From NCBI GenBank assembly GCA_947044405.1, contig CAMRHE010000650.1, forward strand, positions 620,001 to 684,000: a DNA stretch of 64,000 nt, written 5' to 3'. Both the position numbers and the translations under genes were made by a program. This DNA comes from Leptodactylus fallax (Eukaryota > Chordata > Amphibia > Anura > Leptodactylidae). A model generated the notes under the pieces. That model saw only the letters and a list, made by a program, of their open reading frames with translations. It was not told where the DNA came from and ran no database searches. Below, piece by piece: positions 31,511-42,906 of the stretch. Numbering within the stretch: position 1 is the stretch's first letter; the number at the start of each line of letters is the position of its first letter.

Positions 31511-32085
31511 GTTAAAATACAGATGTGGGTTGCTACTAGCGGTAGCCTCATGCAGCTAGGTTGCACCGTGTATGTGAAACCAAAAAGTTGTACTCTTTAT
31601 ATCTTTATTGAACACATGGAGTAATTATCCATAGTGCTGGGACAAATAGTAAATGAACCCTTGAATTGCAGAAAGGGGAGAAATTTATCCTTAATGCACC
31701 TCTATGTAACGAAATAAAGATAGCTGAAGAGGTTGCTGCTACTGCCGCAACCCAGATGGAGGGAACTGGAGGATGGGAGTAGTAGCAGTGGATGACGTGC
31801 CACCAGTTAGGCTGAGCACACTCAACCACGCTCCCCAGCTCTGCTCCTAGGCTGGACACCGCTGAGGGTGGTCCTGCAGGTAGTAGTTTCCCACAGGGCG
31901 CTCTACTCTGAGCCGTATGATGGAAGTCAGAAGGGCCCTGATGGTAAAGCAGGAATGACTCTAAAGCAGGAAAGACAGATGTGGAGTTGAAACAGGGTGT
32001 CACTTTACTCAGCAACTGAACCGGTAACAACAAGCAGCTTCCAAATGGAGGTTGTAGTTCTCCAGTTTCCAACTCCCCAGCCTTA
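31511..32085. other. Unclassified sequence
   Basis: The minus-strand open frame 31605-32072 shows no recognisable domain. The region may belong, with 33343-34020, to one older repeat, but I cannot place its ends. Confidence 0.35.
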
Positions 32086-32090
32086 GGCCC

Positions 32091-32526
32091 TGTTGGGGGT
32101 TAAGTTCCCCCCGGGATGGATGTCACCGTAATCCTAATTAAATAAATAACCAGTTTCGAGCGCTCGGGAAACAAGACGTACACAGGTATCGTGTATGAAC
32201 CGTTTCTACTTTATTACATAGTTCAATACAGTTTTAAAAGCAAGCTCAGTTACATAACAGTCATGTGATCAATATACATATATGGTCTTTCCAGTTCCAT
32301 TATCAGACAAATTTGTTCAGTTACCCATCACCCCAGATGTTTTCCTTTTTACCTTATCTGAATGTCCTCCCAAGACTACCAGTTCTGCTGAAATCAGCAG
32401 AACTGTTGATATCTCCCCCAGACTCCAAGTCTGTCCTTATCAACTATGCAGTCTTGTTTGCAGAACATTCCACCCTCTTGTGCTTTCTGTATAGAATATA
32501 GTGCAAGTTATGTTTTAACCCTTACA
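32091..32526 (-). mobile_element. Solo LTR of a retrovirus-like element
   Basis: A 436-bp block starts TGT and ends ACA on either strand (TGTTGGGGGTT ... AACCCTTACA) and is flanked by the 5-bp duplication GGCCC (32086-32090 and 32527-32531). On the minus strand it reads as a U3-R-U5 arrangement, with a TTTTAAAA box and AATAAAGTAGAAACG followed by a terminal stretch ending CCCCCAACA. No internal retroviral genes are nearby, so it is a solo LTR left by recombination. It contains the near-palindrome AGTTCTGCTGA/TCAGCAGAACT at 32387-32410. Confidence 0.82.
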
Positions 32527-33342
32527 GGCCCCTTGCAGACGACTGTGGTGTGGGTCAGTGTGCTATCCGTGTATTTCATGGAGAGCACACTGACCCATTC
32601 TTTTCTATGGGCCCGTACACACGACCATGAATTTCAGTCCAGGCCGCATCAGATAGAACAGGTCCTATTCCTGTCCTATTTTGCGGCCTGTGCTTCCGTG
32701 GCTCCTATTCATTTAATTAAAGGAGCCACGGAAGCAGGGCGCGTGCACGGGTGGCACATGGGGACAGCCCTGTGTCCCCTGTGTGCAGCCCGTGCTTTTA
32801 ATTCACGGCAGGCCGGTTGCAGCACGGTCGTAATGCAACTGGCCTTAGGCTAGTTGCAGATGACCGTGTTTATTTTGTGGTCAGGAAACTAGTAATTAGT
32901 GTTCAGTTTTTGCGGACAGAGTGTCTTCAGTGTTTGTTCAGTGTCTTCAGTGAAGTAGGTCCGCAAAAACGGACAGTGTGCCATCAGTGTGTGATCCTAG
33001 TTTGTGGATCCACCAAAAAAAACAAAAAAACACAGCAGACATCTAATTATATCCCTAGCTTGTCCGCGAAAACGGATGGCACACTGATGACACACTGAGT
33101 ACATTAGTGTGCCGTCCTAGGTTTTTAGTCTCCCATAGGCTTCTATGGACGAGTCCGTTCCGCAAACACTGAACAGAATAGGACCTGTTCTATATTATGC
33201 GGCACAGACTCTCGGCCCACACACTCATCAGTGGAAATCACGGTCATGTGCATGTGCCCATAGAAATGATTGGGTCAGTGTGCTATCCAGGAAAAACACG
33301 GATAGCACACTGATCTTGCCGACGGTCGTCAGAAAGGGGCCT
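32527..33342. mobile_element. MITE with long inverted ends, invaded by a second repeat
   Basis: The left end GGCCCCTTGCAGACGACTG, with GTCAGTGTGCTATCCGTG inside it, is complementary to the right end CACGGATAGCACACTGA ... CGTCAGAAAGGGGCC at 33342. A second unit with similar ends begins at about 32842 (CCTTAGGCTAGTTGCAG) and contains inverted GTCCGCAAAAAC-like segments. The solo LTR lies exactly at its left edge. No genes. Confidence 0.65.
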
Positions 33343-34021
33343 TAATCTTAGGAGGGTGCCGAGGAATGTTTAAGGCTTGAGGATAACTCCACTCCAACTA
33401 TAACTCCTCTCATCCGCCTCTCCCAGCAGTAGATATTGGGGGCTGTAGTGCAGGGTAGTCCTGACAGAGATCTGGTTACCTTAGATAAGGTGCCGGGCCA
33501 ACTCCTCCTGTCACTGCTCCTCCTGGCACAAAGTTCAAACTCCTGACAGCCGAACTCCCTTGCTCAGGGCTGTCTCTGGATGAGCTTTGGGCTAAATCTT
33601 CCTCCTAGGGGCTGTCTGGAAACTGTCAGGCCTCAGTTGTCAGTGCTGGCATGCACTGTTCACTGCCATACTCTAGACAAGACTGAGCTCTAACAGTTCT
33701 CTCAGGAGACCTAGGTCTCCCAAACCCCACCCAGTGGCCTGGGGTAGTCCAGGGCTGTACCAAGGGATGAAGTTTGAAATACAGGGGGGAACAACAGGGA
33801 AAAACAATGAGATAAGCTGCATAACAGTGTATATACAAGACACAGAAGATAGAACATAGAAGACAGGACAAACCAACATAACCCAGAGGCAGAAGAGACA
33901 AACAATATAAGCAGTAGCACTCGCAGATGCTGCACTATAAGATAAAACTGTGATTGACGATAATGAGGGACTGAGAAAGCAAGGAAATGGTCTGTATAAG
34001 AAAGGGGAGAAGTAATATATG
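33343..34021. other. Unclassified sequence
   Basis: Overlapping minus-strand open frames at 33626-34109 have hydrophobic composition but no recognisable family. Probably non-coding repeat or host spacer. Confidence 0.35.
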
Positions 34022-35628
34022 TACAGTGGGGAAAAAAGTATTTGGGCAGCAACCAATTGTGCAAGTTCTCCCACTTAAAAAGATGAGAGAGGCCTGTAAT
34101 TGACATCATAGATAGACCTCAACTATGAGAGACAAAATGAGAATACAAATCCAGAAAATCACATTGTCTGATTTTTAAAGAATTTATTTGCAAATTATGG
34201 TGGAAAATAAGTATTTGGTCAATAGCAAAAGTTCATCTCAATACTTTGTTATATATCCTTTGATGGCAATGACATAGGTCAAACGTTTTCTGTAAGTCTT
34301 CACAAGGTTGGCACATACTGTTGCTGGTATGTTGGCCCATTCCTCCATGCAGATCTCCTCTAGAGCAGTGATGTTTTGGGTCTGTCACTGGGCAACACAG
34401 ACTTTCAACTCCCTCCAAAGGTTTTCTATGGGGTTGAGATCTGGAGACTGGCTAGGCCACTCCAGGACCTTGAAATGCTTGTTACGAAGCCACTCCTTCG
34501 TTACCCTGGCGATGTGCTTGGGATCATTGTCATGCTGAAAGACCCAGCCACTTTTCATCTTCAATGCCCTTGCTGATGGAAGGAGGTTTGCACTCAAAAT
34601 CTCATGATAAATGGCCCCATTCATTATTTCATGTACACGGATCAGTCGTCCTGGTCCCTTTGCAGAGAAACAGCCCCAAAGCATGATGTTGGCCCCCCCC
34701 CCCATGCTTCACAGTAGGTATGGTGTTCTTTGGATGCAACTCAGCATTCACTCTCCTCCAAACACAACGAGTTGTGTTTCTACCAAACAGTTCTACTTTG
34801 GTTTCATCTGACCATATGACATTCTCCCAGTACTCTTCTGGAACATCCAAATGCTCTCTAGAAAACTTCAGACAGGCCCGGATATGTACTGGCTTAAGCA
34901 GGGGGACACGTCTGGCATTGCAGGATCTGAGTCCCTGGCAGCGTAGTGTGTTAATGATGGTATCCTTTGTTACGTTAGTCCCAGCTTTCTGTAGGTCATT
35001 CACTAGATCCCCGCGTGTGGTTCTGGGATTTTTGCTCACTGTTCTTGTGATCATCTTGACCCCACGGGTGAGATCTTTCGTGGAGCCCCAGATCGAGGGA
35101 GATTATCAATGGTCTTGTATGTCTTCCATTTTCTAATTATTGCTCCCACAGTTGATTTCTTCACACCAAGCTGCTTGCCTATTGCAGATTCAGTCTTCCC
35201 AGCCTGGTGCAGGTCTACAATTTTGTTTCTGGTGTCCTTCCACAGCTCTTTGGTCTTCACCATAGTGGAGTTTGGAGTGTGACTGTTTGAGGTTGTGGAC
35301 AGGAGTCTTTTATACTGATAACAATGTCAAACAGGTGCCATTACTACAGGTAATAAGTGGAGGACAGAGGAGCCTCTTAAAGAAGAAGTTACAGGTCTGT
35401 GAGAGGCAGAAATCTTGCTTGTTTGTAGGTGAGCAAATACTTATTTTCCACCATAACTTGCAAATAAATTCTTAAAAAATCAGACAATGTGATTTTCTAG
35501 ATATGTTTTCTCATTTTGTCTCTCATAGTTGAGGTCTACCTATGATGTCAATTACAGGCCTCTCATCTTTTTAAGTAGGAGAACTTGCACAATTGGTGGC
35601 TGACTAAATACTTTTTCTCCCCACTGTA
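34022..35628 (-). mobile_element. Tc1-like transposon (family B), near full length
   Basis: TACAGTGGGGAAAAAAGTAT at the left and CCCCACTGTA at the right are inverted ends with TA duplications. Length 1607 bp. The terminal inverted repeats extend ~200 bp (ATTGTGCAAGTTCTCCCAC and GACAAAATGAGAA blocks). This is the most complete of the three family B copies and the reference for the deletions in the others. Confidence 0.93.
34250..35263 (-). pseudogene. Family B Tc1 transposase pseudogene with frameshifts
   Basis: The N-terminal frame 35263-35051 ([17 protein letters not shown] ... [10 protein letters not shown]) carries the helix-turn-helix. A 1-nt loss near 35082 shifts into 35054-34629 ([16 protein letters not shown] ... 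[13 protein letters not shown]). A C-run at 34692-34702 shifts again into 34705-34385 ([14 protein letters not shown] ... [11 protein letters not shown] ... [15 protein letters not shown]). The three catalytic residues (WSDE, QHDND, NPIE) are all present. A stop near 34385 precedes the last segment ([14 protein letters not shown]). Few lesions, so this is a fairly young copy. Confidence 0.9.
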
Positions 35629-35868
35629 TGAGAGAGGGCTATTGGGAGAGGGGACATCTACAGCACAAAGTGAGAGAGGGTCTGTCATGCTGTATAAGAA
35701 TGAGGGTGGCATGATGAGCAATATGTATGAAATATTAGATGGCATGTTAAGCAAGTGAGTGAGAGAGGTAATGAAGAACAGTCTTTCTAAGAAAGAGTAT
35801 GGCATGGGGAAGCAGTCTGTTTGAAAAAGAGAAAAGCCATAGAATGCAGTCTATGTGGAATTCAGATA
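35629..35868. other. Spacer, nothing recognised
   Basis: Purine-rich sequence with repeated GAGAGAGG words between the Tc1 and hAT elements. No gene. Confidence 0.4.
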
Positions 35869-35876
35869 CACTAAAG

Positions 35877-37970
35877 CAGGGGTAGGCAACCTTTTTTGTT
35901 CGGCGTGCCAATTTTAATTAAAAAATCAAAGATGAGGTACTCGGAGTGCCGGTCAATAATTGTAAGTCTGACGACCCCTAAACTAAAGTCATATACCACA
36001 AACCATAACACAGACGTGCTGCCACAAGATGCTTTAGGACGCATGCGTTTACTGCTATTTCCTGGGACGCTCCTGTACTTTTTGATTAGAAGCAATGAAA
36101 GTCCATGTGCAGCCCCCAATTAGTGGTAAATGTATGTGTCCAGGAGCACCGTATGGCAGCATCCTTATGGTGAATACACACTATGTATCTGGATGCAGAT
36201 ATAATTTTAGGCCACTGGAACTTTTACTTCAATGTAAAACTGTGTTCACATGGTGCATTTTTGCACAAAAAAATGCCTGTGTTTTCTGTGCAAAAACACA
36301 TCCTTAATGCAGAAAGCACACCGTTATACAGAATAATGTCTCATAGTGGCCCCTGCACACGGTATTATGTCCCATAGCGTCCCCTGCACAAGGTATTATA
36401 TCCCATAACAGCCTCTGCACACGGTATTATGTCATATAGTAGCCCCAGCACACGGTATTATGTCATATAGTGGCCCCAACACACGGTATTATGTCACATA
36501 GTGGCCCCAGCACATGGTATTATGTCACATAGTGACCCCAGCACACGGTATTATGTCATATAGCGGTCCCTGCACACAGTATTAGGTCCCATAGCGGTCT
36601 CTGTACACGGTATTAGCTCCCATAGCGGTCCCTGCACACGGTATTAGGTCCCTGGCGGTCCCTGCACACGGTATTAGGTCCAATAGCGGTCTCTGCACAC
36701 GGTATTAGGTCCCATAGCGGTCTCTGCACACGGTATTAGGTCCCATAGTGGTCCCTGCACACGGTATTAGGTCCCATAGTGGTCGCTGCACACGGTATTA
36801 GGTCCCATAGTGGTCCCTGCAAACGGTATTAGGTCCCATAGCGGTCGCTGCACACGGTATTAGCTCCCATAGCGGTCCCTGCACACGGTATTAGGTCCCT
36901 TAGCGGTCCCTGCACACGGTATTAGGTCCCATAGCAGTCCCTGCACACGGTATTAGGTCCCATAGCGGTCCCTGCACACGGTATTAGGTCCCTTAGCGGT
37001 CCCTGCACACGGTATTAGGTCCCATAGCGGTCCCTGCACACAGTATTAGGTTCCATAGCGGTCCCTGCACACGTATTATGTCCCATAGCGGTCCCTGCAC
37101 ACGGTATTAGGTCCCTTAGCAGTCCCTGCACACGGTATTAGGTCCCATAGCGGTCCCTGCACACAGTATTAGGTTCCATAGCGGTCCCTGCACACGGTAT
37201 TATGTCCCATAGCGGCCTCTGCACACGGTATTATGTCCCATAGCGGCCTCTGCACACGGTATTATGTCATATAGCGGCCCCAGCACACGGTATTAGGTCC
37301 CATAGCGGTCCCTGCACACGGTATTAGGTTCCATAGCGGTCCCTGCACACGGTATTAGGTCCCATAGCGGTCCCTGCACACGGTATTAGATCCAATAGCG
37401 GTCTCTGCACACGGTATTAGGTCCCATAGTGGTCGCTGCACACGGTATTAGGTCCCATAGCGGTCCCTGCACACGGTATTATGTTCCATAGCTCTCTTCA
37501 GACGCCCGCGTATAATAAGTTCAGGACCAAGAGAGGTGACAAACATAAAAAAACAATGCTACTCACCTTTTTCCACGCTCCGCAGCCGCTCTGTTCTCTT
37601 CGGCGCTTCTGCCTGACGTCAGCGACCACTGATTGGGTCTCTGGGGTCACGCCGCGTCATTATGCGTAATGACGTCAGACGTGACCCCTGAGGCCCTGTC
37701 AGCTGTCAGAAGTGCCGGCAGATCGCACAGCCGCCGCGTAGCGCAGGGAGCAAGGTGAGTATAATTGTTTTTTATGTTTCATCACTTCTCCTAAGTCTCC
37801 GCTTATTATACTCGGGGGTCTGAAGAGACCCCACAGTATAATAATAGCAGTTTAGTTTCGGTCATGTTTGGTCCGATCGAAGCTGCTGGGTGAGGACTCG
37901 GGCTGCCGTGCCAGGGAAATAAGCCTCGCGTGCCACTCTTGGCACGCGTGCCGGGGGTTGCTGACCCCTG
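35877..37970. mobile_element. Non-autonomous hAT element carrying a large minisatellite
   Basis: Ends CAGGGGTAGGCAACC and GGTTGCTGACCCCTG (inverted), flanked by the 8-bp duplication CACTAAAG (35869-35876 and 37971-37978). Inside, 36335-37490 is a 31-bp minisatellite. 37500-37830 holds inverted segments (TATACTCACC-type words and GACGTCA) resembling the 3' half of the hAT element at 7189-8349. No transposase. Confidence 0.92.
36335..37490. repeat. 31-bp minisatellite, about 37 units
   Basis: The unit consists of GGTCCCATAGCGGTCCC followed by TGCACACGGTATTA, with variants such as ATGTCATATAG and CTTAGCGGT. Units with shared variants are clustered (ATGTCATATAG near 36430-36560 and 37263; GGTCCCTTAGC near 36890-37130), suggesting block-wise amplification. 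Entirely inside the hAT element. Confidence 0.95.
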
Positions 37971-37978
37971 CACTAAAG

Positions 37979-38539
37979 CATGGGTGGTCACTGACAGTGT
38001 GAAGTGTGGTGCCAGGAAGACCACTCAAAAATGCCTCTGGATGGGGCTGCATGGTGCCACTGTTGAATTTCCCCATACTGGGATGTTGTTTCAGTGCCCG
38101 AGCTATTCAGTGCTATGCTAGACACTAGTTTGGCTCCCTTTGTTCTGGATATTGTGCTACTTTCCGGCTGTGTTAGTCTGGGTTTTTCAAAAGCTTGCTA
38201 GTTTGATTATATAAGGTCCTGTATGGGTTTCCTGCTAGCAGCCATTATCTGAAGATGCGTGTTCCAATTTATGGCATGCTTGTATTCAAGCCACTGAAAG
38301 TTCTAGAGTCATTCCAGGTCTCCATCTTCAAGGCAGTAGAGACACAGCACAGATTATGTATCGTTGTTTCATGATAATTTTCCTTTTGTTCAGCTCTAAG
38401 AAATATGGCCAGTTTTCTCACAATCTTCATCTTCTGACTCAGACTCAGAGACGGACATTTTTGAGGATAGCTATCTATTCAAAAAAAGAGAATGCAGAAA
38501 GGCTGGTTATAAAATATAAGAAGAATATGGAAACAAAAA
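37979..38539. other. Unannotated sequence
   Basis: No recognised gene. The open frame 38356-38559 has no known motif. It may be an eroded upstream part of the DIRS1-like relic that follows. Confidence 0.35.
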
Positions 38540-39042
38540 GCGCCTCCTCGGTGGATTAGGACAGAGACAGTTTGCTGTATTTCCCAAAGAAAAAAGCATG
38601 AGTCCATCCAGGAAATTCTGTGCTACAACAGATATCTGCAGTGCACCATCATGGTCATCTGCATCCACCTCTGAGAGACACTACAGCATTGACATCTATG
38701 CATTAAGTTTAGCCTTTGGAAGTGGTGTTTTGATGGCTGATTTCAATTCCTAGTTCCCACTCCTTTTCATTGCTATTTATTAACCTACTGATCTTTTGAT
38801 GATGAAATTAAAAAGTGAAAATTGGGTTTAACTGGTATTTTGCTTTCATCCAGCTTGAAGGCAGCAGATATATGCCCTCCCACTAACATTCTTTTGTTAC
38901 CGTGACTTGTCTCTTTTTATTTCACAAGTATAAGCCCTTTTATAGCCTATTGTGGTAATTAAGACTAAACTAGGATTAAGACCTTCTGTGCAGCCCTTTG
39001 ACTCAAGGAAAGCAAAATACCAATTAAAGCCAATTTTCACTA
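38540..39042 (+). pseudogene. DIRS1-like retrotransposon relic (recombinase C-terminus and inverted repeat)
   Basis: The reading near 38600-38750 gives SPSRKFCATTDICSAPSWSS, then STSERHYSIDIYALSLAFGSGVL. This has the pattern of the DIRS1-type tyrosine-recombinase C-terminus (AATWSS ... FxKHYxxD ... FGRxVL), with the presumed catalytic Tyr in HYSID. Downstream, AATTGGGTTTAACTGGTATT (about 38820) is complementary to AATACCAATTAAAGCCAATT (about 39018), an inverted pair as DIRS termini have. Identification by pattern only. Confidence 0.55.
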
Positions 39043-39149
39043 TATGCAGTATATACAATGCAAGTCAAATGTTTATTTTCTGCACTGTAGAAATGGTAGA
39101 ATTCAATAGTGGTATATAGGATGTGATTGGCTAAATACAATATATGTAA
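39043..39149. other. Spacer
   Basis: AT-rich, nothing recognised. Confidence 0.4.
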
Positions 39150-39157
39150 TATATTAT

Positions 39158-39404
39158 CAGGGGCGGACATACCATTGGTGCAATTTGTGCAGCTGCACAG
39201 GGACCCAGTTGGTAAGGGGACCCACTGTGACCTGAAATCAGCTTCTTATTGTCTGTTAGGTTACATACAAATTCCTGAGCTAATGAATTTCAGGAACCAT
39301 TACTGATACATTGGTAGAAAGACCTAAGGGTGGTGGTTTATGGTAAGGTATAAATTAAACACTGTTCCTGCTCAGGGACCCTGTTTTGTCTGTGTCCACC
39401 AGTG
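39158..39404. mobile_element. hAT MITE
   Basis: A 247-bp element, CAGGGGCGGACATACC to GTCTGTGTCCACCAGTG, flanked by the 8-bp duplication TATATTAT (39150-39157 and 39405-39412). The ends are imperfectly inverted (CAGGGGCGGAC / GTCCACCAGTG). Non-coding. Confidence 0.88.
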
Positions 39405-39606
39405 TATATTATATACAGTAAAGAAAAGGCCTCATACATTAAGGGATGGGGCCTGCATGACAGGGGATAGGATCAGGGAACGAACGGGTTAAGGAACAGG
39501 ATGGTTTGAGCAGGAAAATAGTGGGAGTGGTCAGAGATATTAAGAGGGGTGAAGGGGTCAGTCTAGGGTCAGTCTGGATTGTGACTTACCAAGCAGTGGA
39601 CGTGTC

Positions 39607-40690
39607 ATGGCAGATCTGGAGACCTTGCTTGCGCTGGTGCGGTCGGCGGCGGTTCATAGCGGTCGTTTCTTGGAGGAGCGTCTGCTGGCTGCTGTTCGGG
39701 AGCCTGCAGGAGCGGTACTGTCTTCCCCTCCACCATCGCGCGCTCGGAGGTCACGGCCCCCGGAGCGTTTCTCTCCGGATCGCAGGCGGACGGCGAGGCG
39801 GAAGTCCAGGAGCCCCAGGAGAGACCCTCCAGGTCCAGGCGCCCAGCCCTGCTCTGCTGGCGCTGCTCCGGATGCTGGGAGGAATCCTCATCCCCATCGC
39901 AGCCGTCCGGAGGGAGGTCCGGGCTCTTCTCATCGCGTGGCAGGAACAGGTCAGCGGCCTCCCGGGTGTCCGCTGGGAGGCGTGCTCGGCTTCTGGTGCG
40001 GCTGGGACTTCCAGAGGCGGGACTTCCAGCTCGGGCCGGAAGAGGTCAGCGGAAGACATCAGTGCGGTCCCTCAGCGGGGCGGCGGGCGCGCTGCTCATG
40101 GGAGGCTGCGGCTTTGGGCCTGGATGGCGCTGCGGATAGCAGCACTGAAGAAGGAGAGTGCTCCCATGGATCCCCGGATGTCCAGCAGAGCGAGGATGCG
40201 GAGGCGACGGCGGCTGATCCGTGCAGACCCCTGATGCAGCCAGGTGAGTGGGGAATTGCTTTTACTGTTGTTCCTGGGGCAGGCTCGTTAGGTGGGACAG
40301 ATTATGGGGGGGTGTAGATTTGCGTAGACCTGGGGGGCCGGGGTCTGAAGGGTCCACAGTGTTGGGGCAGATTGTGGGTCTTTTACAGCAGCTGGTGGGG
40401 AAGCGGTCAGGTCAGCCGGGTCCTGCAGTGGCGTGGGGGGTTGGTTTAGCGCCTGGTGGGCTTCCTGCAAGTGTGGGGGAGGCTGTCGGCGCTTCTGTAC
40501 CGTCTGAGGGTGTTTCGGCTGCGGCCCCGGCGGGGGGCGATGCTTCCTCAGGGACGTCGGGCGCGACAGCTAAGGAGAAGGCGGTCGATGTGGTGCATTT
40601 GGATGATAGGGCCAAGGGGGAGGTTTATGTCTGCTTCGAGGGCCCTCTCGGGGCACATTTGAAGCAGGAGGTCAGGGATAAAATTTAGAA
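39607..40690 (+). pseudogene. Ngaro gag N-terminal part, frameshifted
   Basis: Starts MADLETLLALVRSAAVHSGR with an FLEERLLAAV helix-like N-terminus. An Arg/Pro/Ser-rich stretch follows (RRSRPPERFSPDRRRTARRK), as in basic RNA-binding gag regions. The frame then shifts near 40250-40320 to continue as IVGLLQQLVG and a low-complexity Ala/Gly/Ser-rich region, then VHLDDRAKGEVYVCFEGPLGAH up to a stop at 40688. Role: nucleocapsid-like packaging of element RNA, by analogy. Start chosen as the first Met after the leader at 39600. Confidence 0.65.
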
Positions 40691-40726
40691 AGGGGAGTAC
40701 ATTGGAGATTTTTCTCCCTACTCCAC

Positions 40727-41317
40727 TTGGATAAATTTAATCTGGATACAGTTAAGCCAAGTGATAGTAAGAAGGAGGATGAGGAGAAGCGGAGGTACCG
40801 CCTGATCCTGCGGACGTTCGCCAACTGGCTACAGGCGTTTGCCATCTTAGCGGGCGTCATTGGCGAGAAGGAGCTGGAGCACTGCTCGGCCTTGTTTGGT
40901 TATATGGATGCGGTGGGGGAGGCGCATGGTATGTTTGGGGGTCTCGCGTGGCTTCGGTTCGACGAGCAATTTCGGCAGCGTAAGGCAGTGCGACCTGGGC
41001 TGCATTGGGACCATAAGGACATTGCGTTGTGGAAGTGGCTTATGTCGCGCCAAATGCGATGTCCTTTCGTGGGGGCACCAGGGGTTCGAGCCCAGTGGCC
41101 GGAACCTCGGCGTCCCAAAACAAAGGCTTCTGTTGGCAATTCAACGAAGGGAGTGCAAGTTTGGTGCAACCTGCCCTTCAAACACGAATGTTCAGGGTGT
41201 GGGGGCTCTCACGGCCTTAACAAATGCTTTAAGTGGGGAAAGGGCAAGCCGGGAGATACTGTTCAGAAAAGGGAGGACGCCAGTGATGGTCGAGGCTATG
41301 CGTCCGTTTCTAAATAG
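40727..41317 (+). pseudogene. Ngaro gag C-terminal part with Cys/His knuckle
   Basis: Continues gag in another frame: KRRYRLILRTFANWLQAFAI, EKELEHCSALFGYMDAVGEA, LRFDEQFRQRK, ALWKWLM. It ends in a Cys/His cluster CNLPFKHECSGCGG followed by SHGLNKCFK, similar to the zinc-knuckle that ends DIRS-order gag proteins. It ends at a stop at 41315-41317, after which pol sequence starts in an overlapping frame. Confidence 0.75.
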
Positions 41318-41319
41318 GT

Positions 41320-42865
41320 ATCCGGACCAGGGGGTGGCCACTTTGTTGGCCGCGGGCTTTCAGGAGGACTTCCGCATTCCATTTGATGCGGAGGCCCCCA
41401 CTTTAACGACCTAGTAATTTGAAGTCCGCTAGGGAACACCCTGAGGTGGTGGGAGTTAAGTTGATGAATGAGGTGGAACTGGGTAGGATGGCGGGTCCCC
41501 GAGTGTCTCCCTTGGGGGTTGTGCCCAAGCGGGAACCGAATAAGATCCGCCTCATCCATCATTTGTCATTTCCGGCGGGGGAGTCTGTGAGCGACGGAAT
41601 TGACCCATCCTTGTCTTCCATTTCTTATGCGTCATTCGATCAGGCGGTGGCGTTGGTGCGTCGGGCGGACCCGGGGGCCCTTATGGCCATGACTGATATT
41701 GAGGCAGTGTTCCGGTTGTTGCCGGTGCATCCCGAGAGTTTCCATCTGCTTGGGTGCATGTGGGAGGACAGGTTTTTTGTTGACTGTCGCCTGCATATGG
41801 GATGTTCCATCTCATGTGTCTACTTTGAATCTTTTAGTTAGTTTTTGGAGTGGGTGGTAAGGGATGTCTGTGGTCTGCCCTCTGTCATTCATTACCTGGA
41901 TGACTTCTTGTGTGTTGGCCCTAAGGGTTCTCCTGATTGTTTGGTGCTACTGCGCACGGTCGAGCGGTTGGCGGAGTTGTTCGGGGTCCCTTTGGCCCCC
42001 GACAAGACGGAGGGCCCTGAGACGGTCATGAGATTTTTGGGCATCGAATTAGATTCTGTGCGTATGGAGTCTCGCCTTCCCTCAGACAAGTTGGAGGACC
42101 TTAGGGCGATGGTGCAGGAGTTTCAGGGTTTGTGGAAGGTGCGCTTGCGGATGGTTCAGTCGTTGCTGGGTAAGCTGAACTTTGCCTGTCGGATTATGCC
42201 AATGGGCAGGGTTTTTTTGCCGCCGTCTGGCGGCGTTGACAGCTGGGGTACGGTCGCATCATCATTTCGTGCGACTTACGACAGAAGTGAGGGCGGACTT
42301 GTGTGGGATTCTTTCTTGCAGTCTTTTAATGGGAGGTCTCTTTGGCTTGGGTCTGTGGTGAGCAGCGATGCCTTGGATCTGCACACTGACGCCGCTGGGT
42401 CTGTGGGTTTTGGGGCTTTTTTCCGGGGCCGGTGGTGTGCGGGGACATGGCTGAACAAGTGGGTGGAGGCGGGTCTGGTGGCTAATCTGGCGCTATTGAA
42501 GCTATTCAATATTCTGGTGGCAGTGGAGTTGTGGGGTTCTGAATTGCGGGACAGGAGAGTTTATTTTCATTGTGACAATAGTGCTGCGGTGTTTGTCATT
42601 AATTCCCAGTCGGCGCGGTCCCCCCCGGTGGTGTCCATGCTGTCACTTAGTGCTGCGTTGCCTGGAATTGAATGTTAGTGTGTCAGCGCGCCACATCCCG
42701 TGGGTGTTGAATACGGTGGCTGATGCTTTGTCTTGGCTTCAGTTCGACAGGTTTCAGGAGTTGGTGCCAGACGCGGCGGTGGAGGGCGAACAGTGTCCTG
42801 GGCATCTTTGGTTTCTGGTGTCCGTGCCACGGCAGGACTTGTCGGGAGCTTGGTGTCCGACGTGA
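41320..42865 (+). pseudogene. Ngaro reverse transcriptase and RNase H
   Basis: Begins around YPDQGVATLLAAGF and FRIPF, the usual start of DIRS-order pol. RT motifs: RVSPLGVVPKREPNKIRLIHHLSF, MTDIEAVFRLLPVHPE (catalytic Asp), VIHYLDDFLCVGP (YxDD box intact). RNase H: LDLHTDAAGSVGFGAFF, LFNILVAVELW (Glu expected in this helix), VYFHCDNSAAVFVINS. The RT has one in-frame TAG at 41839-41841. A frameshift near 42650 separates the terminal piece HIPWVLNTVADALSW. So catalytic residues survive but the frame is broken. Confidence 0.88.
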
Positions 42866-42906
42866 CGTAGTGTCGCTATCAACAGGTTTGGCAGAATTGG
42901 GACGCG

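Noticed and set aside
31605..32072. 155-residue minus-strand open frame
   Set aside because: No recognisable domain, no splice or promoter context, sits in probable repeat sequence next to a solo LTR.
33626..34109. Overlapping hydrophobic minus-strand frames resembling membrane proteins
   Set aside because: Three overlapping frames of similar length in T-rich sequence; hydrophobicity follows from base composition.
36335..37490. Possible CRISPR-like array (regular 31-bp repeat)
   Set aside because: Units are contiguous with no unique spacers, and the setting is a vertebrate hAT transposon.
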